DNA from: Treponema sp.
GTDB lineage: Bacteria > Spirochaetota > Spirochaetia > Treponematales > Breznakiellaceae
Length of the DNA: 50,196 bases
Reading direction: 5' to 3'
Assembly (NCBI GenBank): GCA_031256195.1
Contig: JAIRRB010000142.1
Coordinates: 1 to 50,196, forward strand
Shown: piece after piece, positions 1 to 7,255 of the stretch
How the letters are laid out: each line of letters opens with the position of its first letter
Position numbering within the stretch: the first letter of the stretch is position 1
The notes under the pieces: generated by a model
Database searches by the model: none
What the model saw: the letters and a program-made list of their open reading frames with translations, nothing else
What the model was told of the DNA's origin: nothing
Position numbers and translations under genes: made by a program

Positions 1-2739
1 TGGTACAAGACGGCAGTTGAAGCGGGCGATAAAATAACCGTTACGCCGATATATCAGAACTTGCATGTGAACGACCATATTATTACCTATGTGCGCCGGA
101 TTTTTGATGAAGAAGGGAATCCCCTGGCTGTGGTGGGTCTGAATATATCGCTTGACGGCATTAAAGAACATGCCTCCAATATGCGTGTTACCAAAAACAG
201 CTACGGGATTTTCATGGATACAAATCTGGATATATACTACCACCCCGATGCGGATATTGCCGGTAAAAACGCCCGTGAAATAGGAGGCAACCTTGCGATT
301 CTTGTGGATGAGGTTTTGGCGGGAAACAATAATTTTGGGCGCAAGGCCTGGAATTATAAAAATGAATTGACTATAGCCTTTATCACCAAACTTGATAACG
401 GGTGGGTGTTATGCATTGTAATGCCCCAGGCTGAGTATTACCGGGAATTATACGGAATGATGTTAATGCTCATTATTCTCGGTACGGTTATGGCGGCGGT
501 TCTGATTATCATTTTGATACAGGTTGACCGGACAAAAACAAAACTGGACAAAGAAAACCAGCATAAGAACATATTGCTGGCAACTATAGATGCGCAGCGT
601 GAGGCGGATATGATGACACAGCTTATGCTTGACACCACGCCGCTGTGCTGCAGTTTATGGGATGAGGACTGTAAGGTCATATCGTGCAATCAGGAAGCGG
701 TAAATCTGTTTCAATTATCCAGCAAGCAGGAATATGCCGCCAGGTTTTATGAACTTTCCCCGGAATACCAGCCGGACGGGAGTCCGTCCAAAGAAATGGC
801 AAGTGAATTAATTAATAAAGCATTTGTAACAGGCTATCATCGTTTTAACTGGGTACACCAAACCCTGAAAGGTGAAGTTATTCCGTCTGAAATAACACTG
901 GTACGCGTAAAACACCGGGATAAATACATCATTGCGGGATACACCAGAGACATGAGAAGGCTTAACACGATGCTTGATGAAATGCGCAAGGTTGAGGATG
1001 ATTTGCGTGTGGCGCGCGATGCCGCGGAAGCCGCAAACCTCGCCAAGAGCGCTTTTCTTGCCAATATGAGCCATGAGATACGAACGCCCATGAACAGCGT
1101 CATCGGATTCTCCGAATTGGCAATGGATGACAATATTCCTGTCAAAACAAGAGAATACCTCGAAAGAATCCTTGAAAGCGCGGAAGGGCTTTTGACGATT
1201 ATAAACGACATTCTTGACATATCCAAAGTTGAATCCGGAAAAATGGAACTGGAACATATTCCTTTTGACCTGCATGAAGTGCTTGCCTATTGCCAAATGG
1301 TCATCATTTCCCGGGCTGAAGAAAAAGGCATACAGGTACATTTTTACGCTGAACCGTCAGTCGGCAAAAAGCTGCTGGGAGACCCGACAAAGATGCGCCA
1401 AATATTGCTCAATTTCCTTTCCAACGCGGTAAAGTTTACGAATGTCGGTACTGTCAAACTTTCAACATCTATCACAGCTTCAACCGAAAACACCGTTACC
1501 ATGTATTTTGAAATAAGAGACAGCGGTATTGGCATGACGCCGGAACAGATGTCGAAAATCTATGAACCGTTTATACAGGCGGATTCCAGTATGACGCGAA
1601 AATACGGCGGCACCGGACTGGGAATTTCAATAGCAAAAAAATTAATAGAAATGATGGGCGGCAGCCTGATTGTGGAAAGCACTTTCGGGGTCGGCAGTAA
1701 ATTTGGTTTTACTCTTGTCTTCGATACGATAAGTGTACCGGTAGAAACAACGGCGCAAAAACTGCCCCTTCACAGGATTGAAAAACCGGCTTTTAAGGGG
1801 GATATTCTGGTCTGCGAAGATAATACCATGAATCAACGGGTTATATCCGATTATCTGGCGAGAGTTGGGCTTACATCCGTTGTAGCGGAGAACGGCAAGG
1901 AAGGCGTGGATATGGTTCGCAGGCGTATGGAAAAGGGCGAAAAACCTTTTGATTTGATTTTCATGGATGTACACATGCCGGTAATGGACGGGCTTGAAGC
2001 CGCATCAATAATAAATAAATTACAGACGGGAACGCCCATTGTCGCCATGACCGCGAATATTATGTCCACAGACAGGGGGCTTTACAAAATGAACGGCATG
2101 CTTGATTACGTGGGTAAACCTTTTACTTCCCAAATACTGTGGCAATGCCTGATAAAATATTTAACGCCCATAAAGAGGGAAAACGGGCGGCAGCAGGAAA
2201 ATATATGGAAAGAAGATGATAAGGAGCTGCGAAAGGTAGCCCGATTAAATTTTGTTAAATATAATCAAAACAAATTCGACGAGATTGCCGATGCCCTAAA
2301 AACAAGTGATGTAAAACTGGCGCATAGACTGGCGCATACCCTCAAGGGAAATGCGGGACAGATTGGCAGGCCCGCACTGCAATCCGCCGCCGCTGATGTG
2401 GAAAAGGCGCTTAAAAACGGAGACAATCTGGTTACCAAAGAACAAATTAAGATTCTCGAAACAGAATTAAGTATGACGCTGGATGAACTGGGCTCCCTGC
2501 CTGACGAATCTATCGTTCAGGATCAAGCCGTCTCTGCTGCCCTTGATTCAGCGCAGATACGGGAATTGATGGATAATCTGGAACCTCTGCTTAAAAGCGG
2601 TAATCCTGATTGCCTGCGTTTTATTGACGGGCTGAGGGCAATACCGGGGAATGAGCGGCTGATACAGCAGATGGAAGATTTTGATTTTGAATCGGCAGCC
2701 GCCATATTTGCCGAATCAAAAAAAGGATGGATAAAGTAA
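1..2739 (+). CDS. Sensor hybrid histidine kinase (Cache-PAS-HisKA-HATPase-REC-Hpt), 5' partial
   Basis: The reading frame is open to base 1, so the gene begins upstream; the listed start at 61 is only an internal TTG. In order the visible protein holds the end of an extracytoplasmic Cache-type sensor, one membrane span (around ORF residues 130-152), a PAS-like segment, a HisKA domain with H-box NMSHEIRTP (His about residue 338), a HATPase with N-box and GTGLGISIAKKL, a receiver with phosphoacceptor Asp about 636 in FMDVHMPVMDG, and a C-terminal Hpt domain with RLAHTLKGNAG (His about 759). This is a complete internal phosphorelay, His-Asp-His. The next gene overlaps its stop codon and is a receiver-GGDEF protein, so the likely output is control of cyclic di-GMP. 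The periplasmic ligand cannot be predicted. Domain calls come from motif recognition and are secure; partner identity is inference. Confidence 0.95.
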   Translation, partial: WYKTAVEAGDKITVTPIYQNLHVNDHIITYVRRIFDEEGNPLAVVGLNISLDGIKEHASNMRVTKNSYGIFMDTNLDIYYHPDADIAGKNAREIGGNLAILVDEVLAGNNNFGRKAWNYKNELTIAFITKLDNGWVLCIVMPQAEYYRELYGMMLMLIILGTVMAAVLIIILIQVDRTKTKLDKENQHKNILLATIDAQREADMMTQLMLDTTPLCCSLWDEDCKVISCNQEAVNLFQLSSKQEYAARFYELSPEYQPDGSPSKEMASELINKAFVTGYHRFNWVHQTLKGEVIPSEITLVRVKHRDKYIIAGYTRDMRRLNTMLDEMRKVEDDLRVARDAAEAANLAKSAFLANMSHEIRTPMNSVIGFSELAMDDNIPVKTREYLERILESAEGLLTIINDILDISKVESGKMELEHIPFDLHEVLAYCQMVIISRAEEKGIQVHFYAEPSVGKKLLGDPTKMRQILLNFLSNAVKFTNVGTVKLSTSITASTENTVTMYFEIRDSGIGMTPEQMSKIYEPFIQADSSMTRKYGGTGLGISIAKKLIEMMGGSLIVESTFGVGSKFGFTLVFDTISVPVETTAQKLPLHRIEKPAFKGDILVCEDNTMNQRVISDYLARVGLTSVVAENGKEGVDMVRRRMEKGEKPFDLIFMDVHMPVMDGLEAASIINKLQTGTPIVAMTANIMSTDRGLYKMNGMLDYVGKPFTSQILWQCLIKYLTPIKRENGRQQENIWKEDDKELRKVARLNFVKYNQNKFDEIADALKTSDVKLAHRLAHTLKGNAGQIGRPALQSAAADVEKALKNGDNLVTKEQIKILETELSMTLDELGSLPDESIVQDQAVSAALDSAQIRELMDNLEPLLKSGNPDCLRFIDGLRAIPGNERLIQQMEDFDFESAAAIFAESKKGWIK

Positions 2740-3644
2740 TGGACGACGTGCATAAAAACACATTGCTTCTCGTTGATGATGAAAAATCCAATCTCAAACT
2801 TTTAACCCTCATATTGGGGCCGGAATACACTATTTATACGGCTACCAACGGAGCAAACGCCATCGAAAAAGCCAAAGAGTATATGCCCGATCTCATTCTG
2901 CTGGATATCGTTATGCCCGGAATGGATGGGTATGAAACGCTTTCTGAACTGAGAAAATGCGACAAAACACAGAAAATACCGGTTGTTTTTATCACGGGCC
3001 TGAATAGCAGTGAAGATGAGGAAAAAGGCCTCTCTCTTGAAGCCGCGGATTATATCAGCAAGCCTTTCAGCGCCATGATTGTAAAATTAAGGGTACGGAA
3101 TCAGATTCAGATGGTTAATCAACTCCGTACCATAGAGCATCTGAGCAGGATCGATCAACTTACCAATATACCCAACCGGCGCAGTTTCGATGAACGTCTG
3201 CGCATTGAGTGGAACCATGCGTTAAGGGAACAAATGCCCATCAGCATACTGATTCTTGATGTAGACAAATTCAAAACTTTCAATGATACATACGGGCATC
3301 AAAACGGCGATATTGTGCTGCAAACAGTCGCCAAAGTTATTTCCCGTTTGCCCAGACGTTCAAGTGATTTTGCCGCCCGCTGGGGCGGTGAAGAATTTGT
3401 TGTATTGCTGCCCAATACCCGGTTAGCCGCCGCCATGGACATTGCCGAAAAGATACGCGCGGACATTGAGAAAGAAGAACTTCCCCGCATAGACAACACA
3501 ATCATCAGGGTAACGGTAAGCATTGGCGTACATACGCAAGTACCCGCACAGGCAGACTCAGTTAACGCTTTTATTTCCAGCGCGGACAAGGCGCTTTATG
3601 CCGCAAAAGAAACGGGCAGAAACAGGGTAATAGCCTCACGGTAA
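2739..3644 (+). CDS. Response regulator with REC and GGDEF domains (diguanylate cyclase, PleD-like)
   Basis: The N-terminal receiver shows LLLVDDEKSN, the phosphoacceptor region LILLDIVMPGMDG and ISKPF. The C-terminal domain is a GGDEF domain with intact active-site motif GGEEF (in RWGGEEFVVLLP) and an intact allosteric I-site RSSD exactly five residues before it, so it should synthesise cyclic di-GMP from two GTP and be feedback-inhibited. Two starts are possible: ATG at 2727, with AAAGG directly abutting it, and ATG at 2739, which overlaps the kinase stop as TAATG and has GGA seven bases upstream. I prefer 2739, four codons shorter. The coupling to the hybrid kinase argues that the kinase's Hpt domain phosphorylates this receiver; that pairing is inferred from position only. 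The gene ends 6 bp from the convergent thiZ. Confidence 0.95.
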   Translation: MDDVHKNTLLLVDDEKSNLKLLTLILGPEYTIYTATNGANAIEKAKEYMPDLILLDIVMPGMDGYETLSELRKCDKTQKIPVVFITGLNSSEDEEKGLSLEAADYISKPFSAMIVKLRVRNQIQMVNQLRTIEHLSRIDQLTNIPNRRSFDERLRIEWNHALREQMPISILILDVDKFKTFNDTYGHQNGDIVLQTVAKVISRLPRRSSDFAARWGGEEFVVLLPNTRLAAAMDIAEKIRADIEKEELPRIDNTIIRVTVSIGVHTQVPAQADSVNAFISSADKALYAAKETGRNRVIASR

Positions 3645-3650
3645 AGTATG

Positions 3651-4370
3651 TTACGGTAAACCAATCGCTTCCAGAATTGCCTGTTTCTGCACAGGGGATG
3701 ATAGCGCGGGCGGCACCTCAAATGTATGGGTAATTTTTCCCGGCTGCCCGTTAAGGACATATACGGTATTTGAGAGGAGCAGGGCTTCTTCGACATCGTG
3801 GGTAATAAACAGGGTTGAAAGTTTCATGGCGGCGGCGATTTCACGATACCAGTCCTGCATTTGGCGGCGGGTAATCGCATCGAGGGCGGAAAAAGGTTCG
3901 TCCAGCAGAATTACCGGGCTGTGCGTCATACAGGTACGCAATAACGCGGCGCGCTGGCGCATACCGCCTGAAAGTTGATGAGGATATTTTTTCTCGTAAC
4001 CAGACAGTCCAAAACGGGGGAAAAAAACGGCTACCTTTTCGCGGGCGGGATTCTTCTTTTCGCCGCGTATCAACAGGGGGAGAATTACATTGTCCAGTAC
4101 GGTTCTATGTTCCAGCAGCAGGTCTTTTTGCGGCATATACCCTACCCTGCCGGGAATGCCGGTTATATCTTCACCGTCAAGGTACACATTTCCCCCGTCA
4201 GGCAGGTCAATGCCGGCAAGCGCATTGAACAATGTCGTTTTACCAACACCGGAAGGCCCCAGCAGGGAGATAAAGCCGCATTGCGGCAGATTCAGGCTGA
4301 TATTCCGGACTACCGGCGTTCCCTCATAATTTTTGGTAAGGCCCTTGCAGCAAAAAAACGCCTCTCTCAC
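3651..4370 (-). CDS. thiZ: ABC transporter ATP-binding protein, thiamine-precursor importer (ThiZ-like)
   Basis: This 239-aa ATPase has a Walker A GPSGVGKTT, signature LSGGMRQR, Walker B VILLDEPFSAL and the switch His in FITHDVEEA. The sequence class is that of nitrate/sulfonate/taurine-type importers (SsuB/TauB/ThiZ). Assignment to thiamine-precursor import rests on the operon: it overlaps thiY by 4 bp (ATGA) and the whole unit lies behind a TPP riboswitch. It would sit on the cytoplasmic face of the membrane and power uptake of a pyrimidine such as HMP or formylaminopyrimidine. From the ATPase sequence alone the substrate would be uncertain. Confidence 0.9.
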   Translation of the reverse strand: MREAFFCCKGLTKNYEGTPVVRNISLNLPQCGFISLLGPSGVGKTTLFNALAGIDLPDGGNVYLDGEDITGIPGRVGYMPQKDLLLEHRTVLDNVILPLLIRGEKKNPAREKVAVFFPRFGLSGYEKKYPHQLSGGMRQRAALLRTCMTHSPVILLDEPFSALDAITRRQMQDWYREIAAAMKLSTLFITHDVEEALLLSNTVYVLNGQPGKITHTFEVPPALSSPVQKQAILEAIGLP

Positions 4371-5362
4371 TCTCCACTCCCCAAAGCAGGCAGATACTCA
4401 TTGGTAAAACCGCCCGCGCCGATGTCTTTTTCCAACAGGCCGCGCTCAAACATCCAGCGGTAAAAACGGCCCCATCGTTCAGGGTCGATTTCACCCCAGC
4501 GCGGCGAATCAGCGCGGTAACGGGAAGCAAGGTATTCCTGGCTGCGCATAACAAGCCTGCGGTCAAGCTCCGGCGCGCATTTCAGCAAGATTTCTCCCGC
4601 TTCATGGGGGTTTTCTATGGCGAAGGCATAGCCCCTGTCCAGCGCCCGCAGAAATTTTTGGGCTGTATCAGGATTTTTATTCAGCCAGTTGATGTTAGCC
4701 GCAATTACCGGCGTATAAAAATCAAAGCGGCGATCAAAAGACCCAAGGTCAATAAAATTAACTTCAAGGCCGTTGAGTTCGGCGGCAAGGCCTTCCCATG
4801 CGTAATAAACCCAGATTGCGTCAATGTCGGTTGTCAGGGCGGATAAGGGATCGGTGGCGTAATTGGGAATCATGATTACGCCGGCAAAATCGCCGCCGTC
4901 ATTTTCAACAATTTCCCGGATAAGGGCGGCAATCAGCGGGGTTTCCCATGATTCAAAGCGTTTCCCCGCCAAATCACGGGGACTGTTGATGTTATTCTGC
5001 GCCAGCGACATTATTCCCGAAGTGTTATGGCTGATGATTGCCGCCACCGCCGTCACCGGCAGGGCATCGCGGTCTTTGGCAATTGCCGGCCCCATGCTTT
5101 CCTGAAAGTCAATGCCGAATTCAGCGCTGCCCGCCCCCACCAGAGGCAGCGCCCCGTCTTCCGGCGGTTGTATTATCTCCACCGTTAAACCTTCTTCGGC
5201 AAACCAGCCTTTATCCAGAGCGGCGTACAGGCCGGTGTGGTTGGTGTTCGGCGTCCAGTCCAATACCACCCTGATATGATTCGGACTTTCTTTTTTACCG
5301 CATCCGACAGCCAACAATACGGTCATTATGAGCGCACACCAGCAAATGAATGTATATTTCAT
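4367..5362 (-). CDS. thiY: Thiamine-pyrimidine precursor-binding lipoprotein (ThiY, NMT1/THI5-like)
   Basis: The 331-aa protein starts with a lipoprotein signal ending in the lipobox LAVGC, predicting a lipid-anchored periplasmic receptor (Cys about residue 21). The mature part opens with VVLDWTPNTNHTGLYAALD and continues with GWFAEEGLTVEI, the hallmark of the NMT1/THI5-like family that binds pyrimidine precursors of thiamine. Length fits the family. A good ribosome site (AAGGAG, about 6 bases from the ATG) supports the start. The start overlaps the thiX stop and the stop overlaps the thiZ start, so all three are translationally coupled. The family can also bind sulfonates or nitrate-like ligands, but the TPP riboswitch makes thiamine pyrimidine the best call. 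Confidence 0.93.
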   Translation of the reverse strand: MKYTFICWCALIMTVLLAVGCGKKESPNHIRVVLDWTPNTNHTGLYAALDKGWFAEEGLTVEIIQPPEDGALPLVGAGSAEFGIDFQESMGPAIAKDRDALPVTAVAAIISHNTSGIMSLAQNNINSPRDLAGKRFESWETPLIAALIREIVENDGGDFAGVIMIPNYATDPLSALTTDIDAIWVYYAWEGLAAELNGLEVNFIDLGSFDRRFDFYTPVIAANINWLNKNPDTAQKFLRALDRGYAFAIENPHEAGEILLKCAPELDRRLVMRSQEYLASRYRADSPRWGEIDPERWGRFYRWMFERGLLEKDIGAGGFTNEYLPALGSGE

Positions 5363-6150
5363 ACTTTCTCCTTAACCCAGGGCATTGCCGCCCTTTCAGT
5401 CATTGTTATCAATTTTATTAACACTATACTTAACAATGATGTTAACAATATTGCCGCGAACATTTTATCAAACGAATACGACCGCCTGACACGAATCATA
5501 TATACCCCCAGCCCGGCATCGCCGCCCAGCCATTCGGCAATGACCGCCCCGATTATCGAATAGGAACCGGCGATTTTCAGGCCGGAAAAAAAGGCAGGCA
5601 AAGCCTGGGGAAGTTTAATATACCGGTAAATCTGCGGACGTGAAGCCCCCATTGATTGCAGCAGTTTAATGGCATCGTTATCCGCCCGCGCAAAGGCCCC
5701 CAACAGCCCAATGGTCATCGGAAAAAAACAAACGAGAAACACCAGAGTAATTTTGGGGGCGGAGCCGTAGCCCATCCACAGAATCAACAGGGGGGCAATG
5801 GCGATGGTAGGCATGGTCTGGGTCAGTAACAACAGCGGCGCAAGCGACCGTTTAAGAAAACGGTTTGAGTCCATGGTAATCGCCAGCGCAAACGAGGCCG
5901 CCGCCGCCAATACCAGACCGGTGATTGCCTCCAGCAGGGTATGCCGCAAGTGACGAATTAACAGGGAAAAATCCGCCGCAAAGGCCGCAGTCACCCGTAA
6001 AGGACTGGGCAACATATAACCCGGAATGATGCCGCTTACGCTTAACAACTGCCAGAGTACAATTATTACCACAATGGGAATGATACTTTGCAGGGCAAGC
6101 CTTGTCGCGCTTAAGCGCGTCGCACGTAAGTGCGTTGAAGATTGCTTCAT
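5359..6150 (-). CDS. thiX: ABC transporter permease, thiamine-precursor importer (ThiX-like)
   Basis: The 263-aa protein is a binding-protein-dependent permease with about six hydrophobic spans and the EAA-type cytoplasmic loop GASRPQIYRYIKLPQALP that docks the ATPase. It is first in thiXYZ and directly follows the TPP riboswitch; a GGAGG ribosome site (6157-6161) ends seven bases before the ATG. Its N-terminus is unusual: residues 6-20 are encoded by three 15-bp units reading T-H-L-R-A, T-R-L-S-A and T-R-L-A-L, the first two forming hairpin-prone palindromes (see the repeat at 6091-6135). These residues precede the first membrane span and look like a repeat insertion, not conserved permease sequence. 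Confidence 0.92.
   Translation of the reverse strand: MKQSSTHLRATRLSATRLALQSIIPIVVIIVLWQLLSVSGIIPGYMLPSPLRVTAAFAADFSLLIRHLRHTLLEAITGLVLAAAASFALAITMDSNRFLKRSLAPLLLLTQTMPTIAIAPLLILWMGYGSAPKITLVFLVCFFPMTIGLLGAFARADNDAIKLLQSMGASRPQIYRYIKLPQALPAFFSGLKIAGSYSIIGAVIAEWLGGDAGLGVYMIRVRRSYSFDKMFAAILLTSLLSIVLIKLITMTERAAMPWVKEKV
6091..6135 (-). repeat. Three in-frame 15-bp tandem repeats with palindromic cores in the thiX 5' coding region
   Basis: On the coding strand the units are ACGCACTTACGTGCG, ACGCGCTTAAGCGCG and a degenerate ACAAGGCTTGCCCTG, at exact 15-bp pitch. The first two can each fold as a 5-bp stem with a 4-base loop; the second contains the perfect palindrome CGCGCTTAAGCGCG. They begin 15 bases into thiX, just after the riboswitch. 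Other genes in the window (tatD, the TPR gene) carry unrelated repeats with the same pitch. Confidence 0.8.
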
Positions 6151-6156
6151 GGTTTT

Positions 6157-6264
6157 CCTCCGCCGGTATTATCCGGATCAGGTATGGCATCCTTTGGATG
6201 CCAAGGGTTCCAGGCGTCAATTCGCCTGATCTCAGCCGGAAAGGCAATTGCCATCCAGCACCCC
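6157..6264 (-). promoter_or_regulatory. TPP riboswitch (THI element) upstream of thiXYZ
   Basis: Read on the minus strand the segment opens with GGGGTGCTGG, then has CTGAGA, ACCCTT and ACCTGATCCGGATAATACCG in the right order and spacing. These are the conserved blocks of the thiamine-pyrophosphate aptamer. The aptamer's 3' strand runs directly into the thiX ribosome site GGAGG, with the ATG seven bases later, and there is no room for a separate terminator. The likely mode is therefore translational: TPP binding hides the ribosome site and lowers transporter synthesis when thiamine is plentiful. The aptamer is seen directly; the mode of control is inferred. Confidence 0.96.
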
Positions 6265-6278
6265 ATTAATTATTTGTA

Positions 6279-6307
6279 ATACTATTCACTGTTCAAAAAA
6301 AGGTCAA
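6279..6307 (-). promoter_or_regulatory. Sigma70-type promoter for the riboswitch-thiXYZ unit
   Basis: On the minus strand TTGACC (6307-6302) is followed by a 17-bp spacer and TAGTAT (6284-6279). The predicted start lies about seven bases further on, a few bases before the first G of the riboswitch aptamer at 6264, where a riboswitch leader should begin. That agreement supports the call although the -10 box is only a 4/6 match. Confidence 0.65.
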
Positions 6308-6343
6308 TAGCCCTTTTAATCAATTTTAATTAAACGGTAACTT

Positions 6344-7195
6344 TTACGCCAGTTCTGCCGAGCGCCGCCATGCGGCTTTAACCGCCTGCATCACCGCAGA
6401 GCGGAATGAGCCGGCCTCAAGCGCGGCAAGACCGGCAATGGTTGTGCCGCCCGGAGACGCGACCCTATCTTTCAGTTCGCCGGGATGTATGCCGGTTTCC
6501 ATAACCATCGCCGCAGAACCCAAAACGGTTTGCGCGGCGTAATGCAGCGCCCTGTCGCGGGGCAGACCGGCAAGGACGCCGCCATCAGCAAGGGCTTCTA
6601 TGAACAGGTACACAAAAGCGGGGCCGGAACCGGAAAGTCCGGTAACCGCATTCAGGTAACTTTCATCTATGCGGTCAACCGCGCCGGCCCCTTTGAGCAT
6701 GGTTTCCAGTTCGGCGGCTTTTTCTTCGCCAAGCTGCGGCGAAGCGGCAAGGGCGATTAACCCTTTTGAAATGAGCGCCGGTGTGTTAGGCATAATGCGC
6801 GCCACCGGAACTTTTACCGTCGGCGCAGCCGCCGCGCCTTCCCCAACGATGGTCTGAATCTTTTCAATAGACCAGCCTGCCGCCATAGACACCAGTACCG
6901 GCGCATTACCCGCCGCCAGGCGCTGGTATATTACCGGAGCAATTTCCTTTAATACTCCTGCCAAAATCTGCGGCTTAACCGCCAGAAAAATATAATTGCC
7001 TTTTTCAGCAGCTTCGGTATTGGCATGGTATACCGCAGCCCCCATCTCAGCCGCCGCCGCCTGCGCTTTTTGTTCATCGGCATCAGCAAAACCAATATTC
7101 ACCCCGCCAACAGCCCCGGCCATAGCGGTAATACCCTTCATCAGGGCAAAGCCCATGTTTCCGCTGCCTATACAGGCAATAGTTATCGCACCCAT
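6344..7195 (-). CDS. proC: Pyrroline-5-carboxylate reductase
   Basis: The 283-aa protein begins with the NAD(P)-binding motif IACIGSGNMG and carries the family C-terminal signatures GLSGSGPAFVYLFIEAL and SPGGTTIAGL. It reduces pyrroline-5-carboxylate to proline in the cytoplasm. The start is fixed by the motif position: the Rossmann strand follows immediately, as in all family members. No ribosome site precedes the ATG; a perfect TATAAT ends only six bases upstream, so the transcript is probably leaderless. It is divergent from murE-argD. Because ornithine and pyrroline-5-carboxylate are one transamination apart, the neighbouring ArgD-like enzyme may be metabolically linked. Confidence 0.96.
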   Translation of the reverse strand: MGAITIACIGSGNMGFALMKGITAMAGAVGGVNIGFADADEQKAQAAAAEMGAAVYHANTEAAEKGNYIFLAVKPQILAGVLKEIAPVIYQRLAAGNAPVLVSMAAGWSIEKIQTIVGEGAAAAPTVKVPVARIMPNTPALISKGLIALAASPQLGEEKAAELETMLKGAGAVDRIDESYLNAVTGLSGSGPAFVYLFIEALADGGVLAGLPRDRALHYAAQTVLGSAAMVMETGIHPGELKDRVASPGGTTIAGLAALEAGSFRSAVMQAVKAAWRRSAELA

Positions 7196-7201
7196 GTTTT
7201 T

Positions 7202-7210
7202 ATTATACCA
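7202..7210 (-). promoter_or_regulatory. Extended -10 promoter of proC giving a leaderless transcript
   Basis: On the minus strand the sequence is TGGTATAAT, a perfect TATAAT with the TGn extension, then AAAAAC and the proC ATG. A transcription start seven bases after the -10 box falls at or next to the A of the ATG. No good -35 box is visible, which an extended -10 can tolerate. Confidence 0.65.
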
Positions 7211-7255
7211 TACGGAGTACCTTTTTCATTAGTCCATAAACTGTTACACTGAAGT

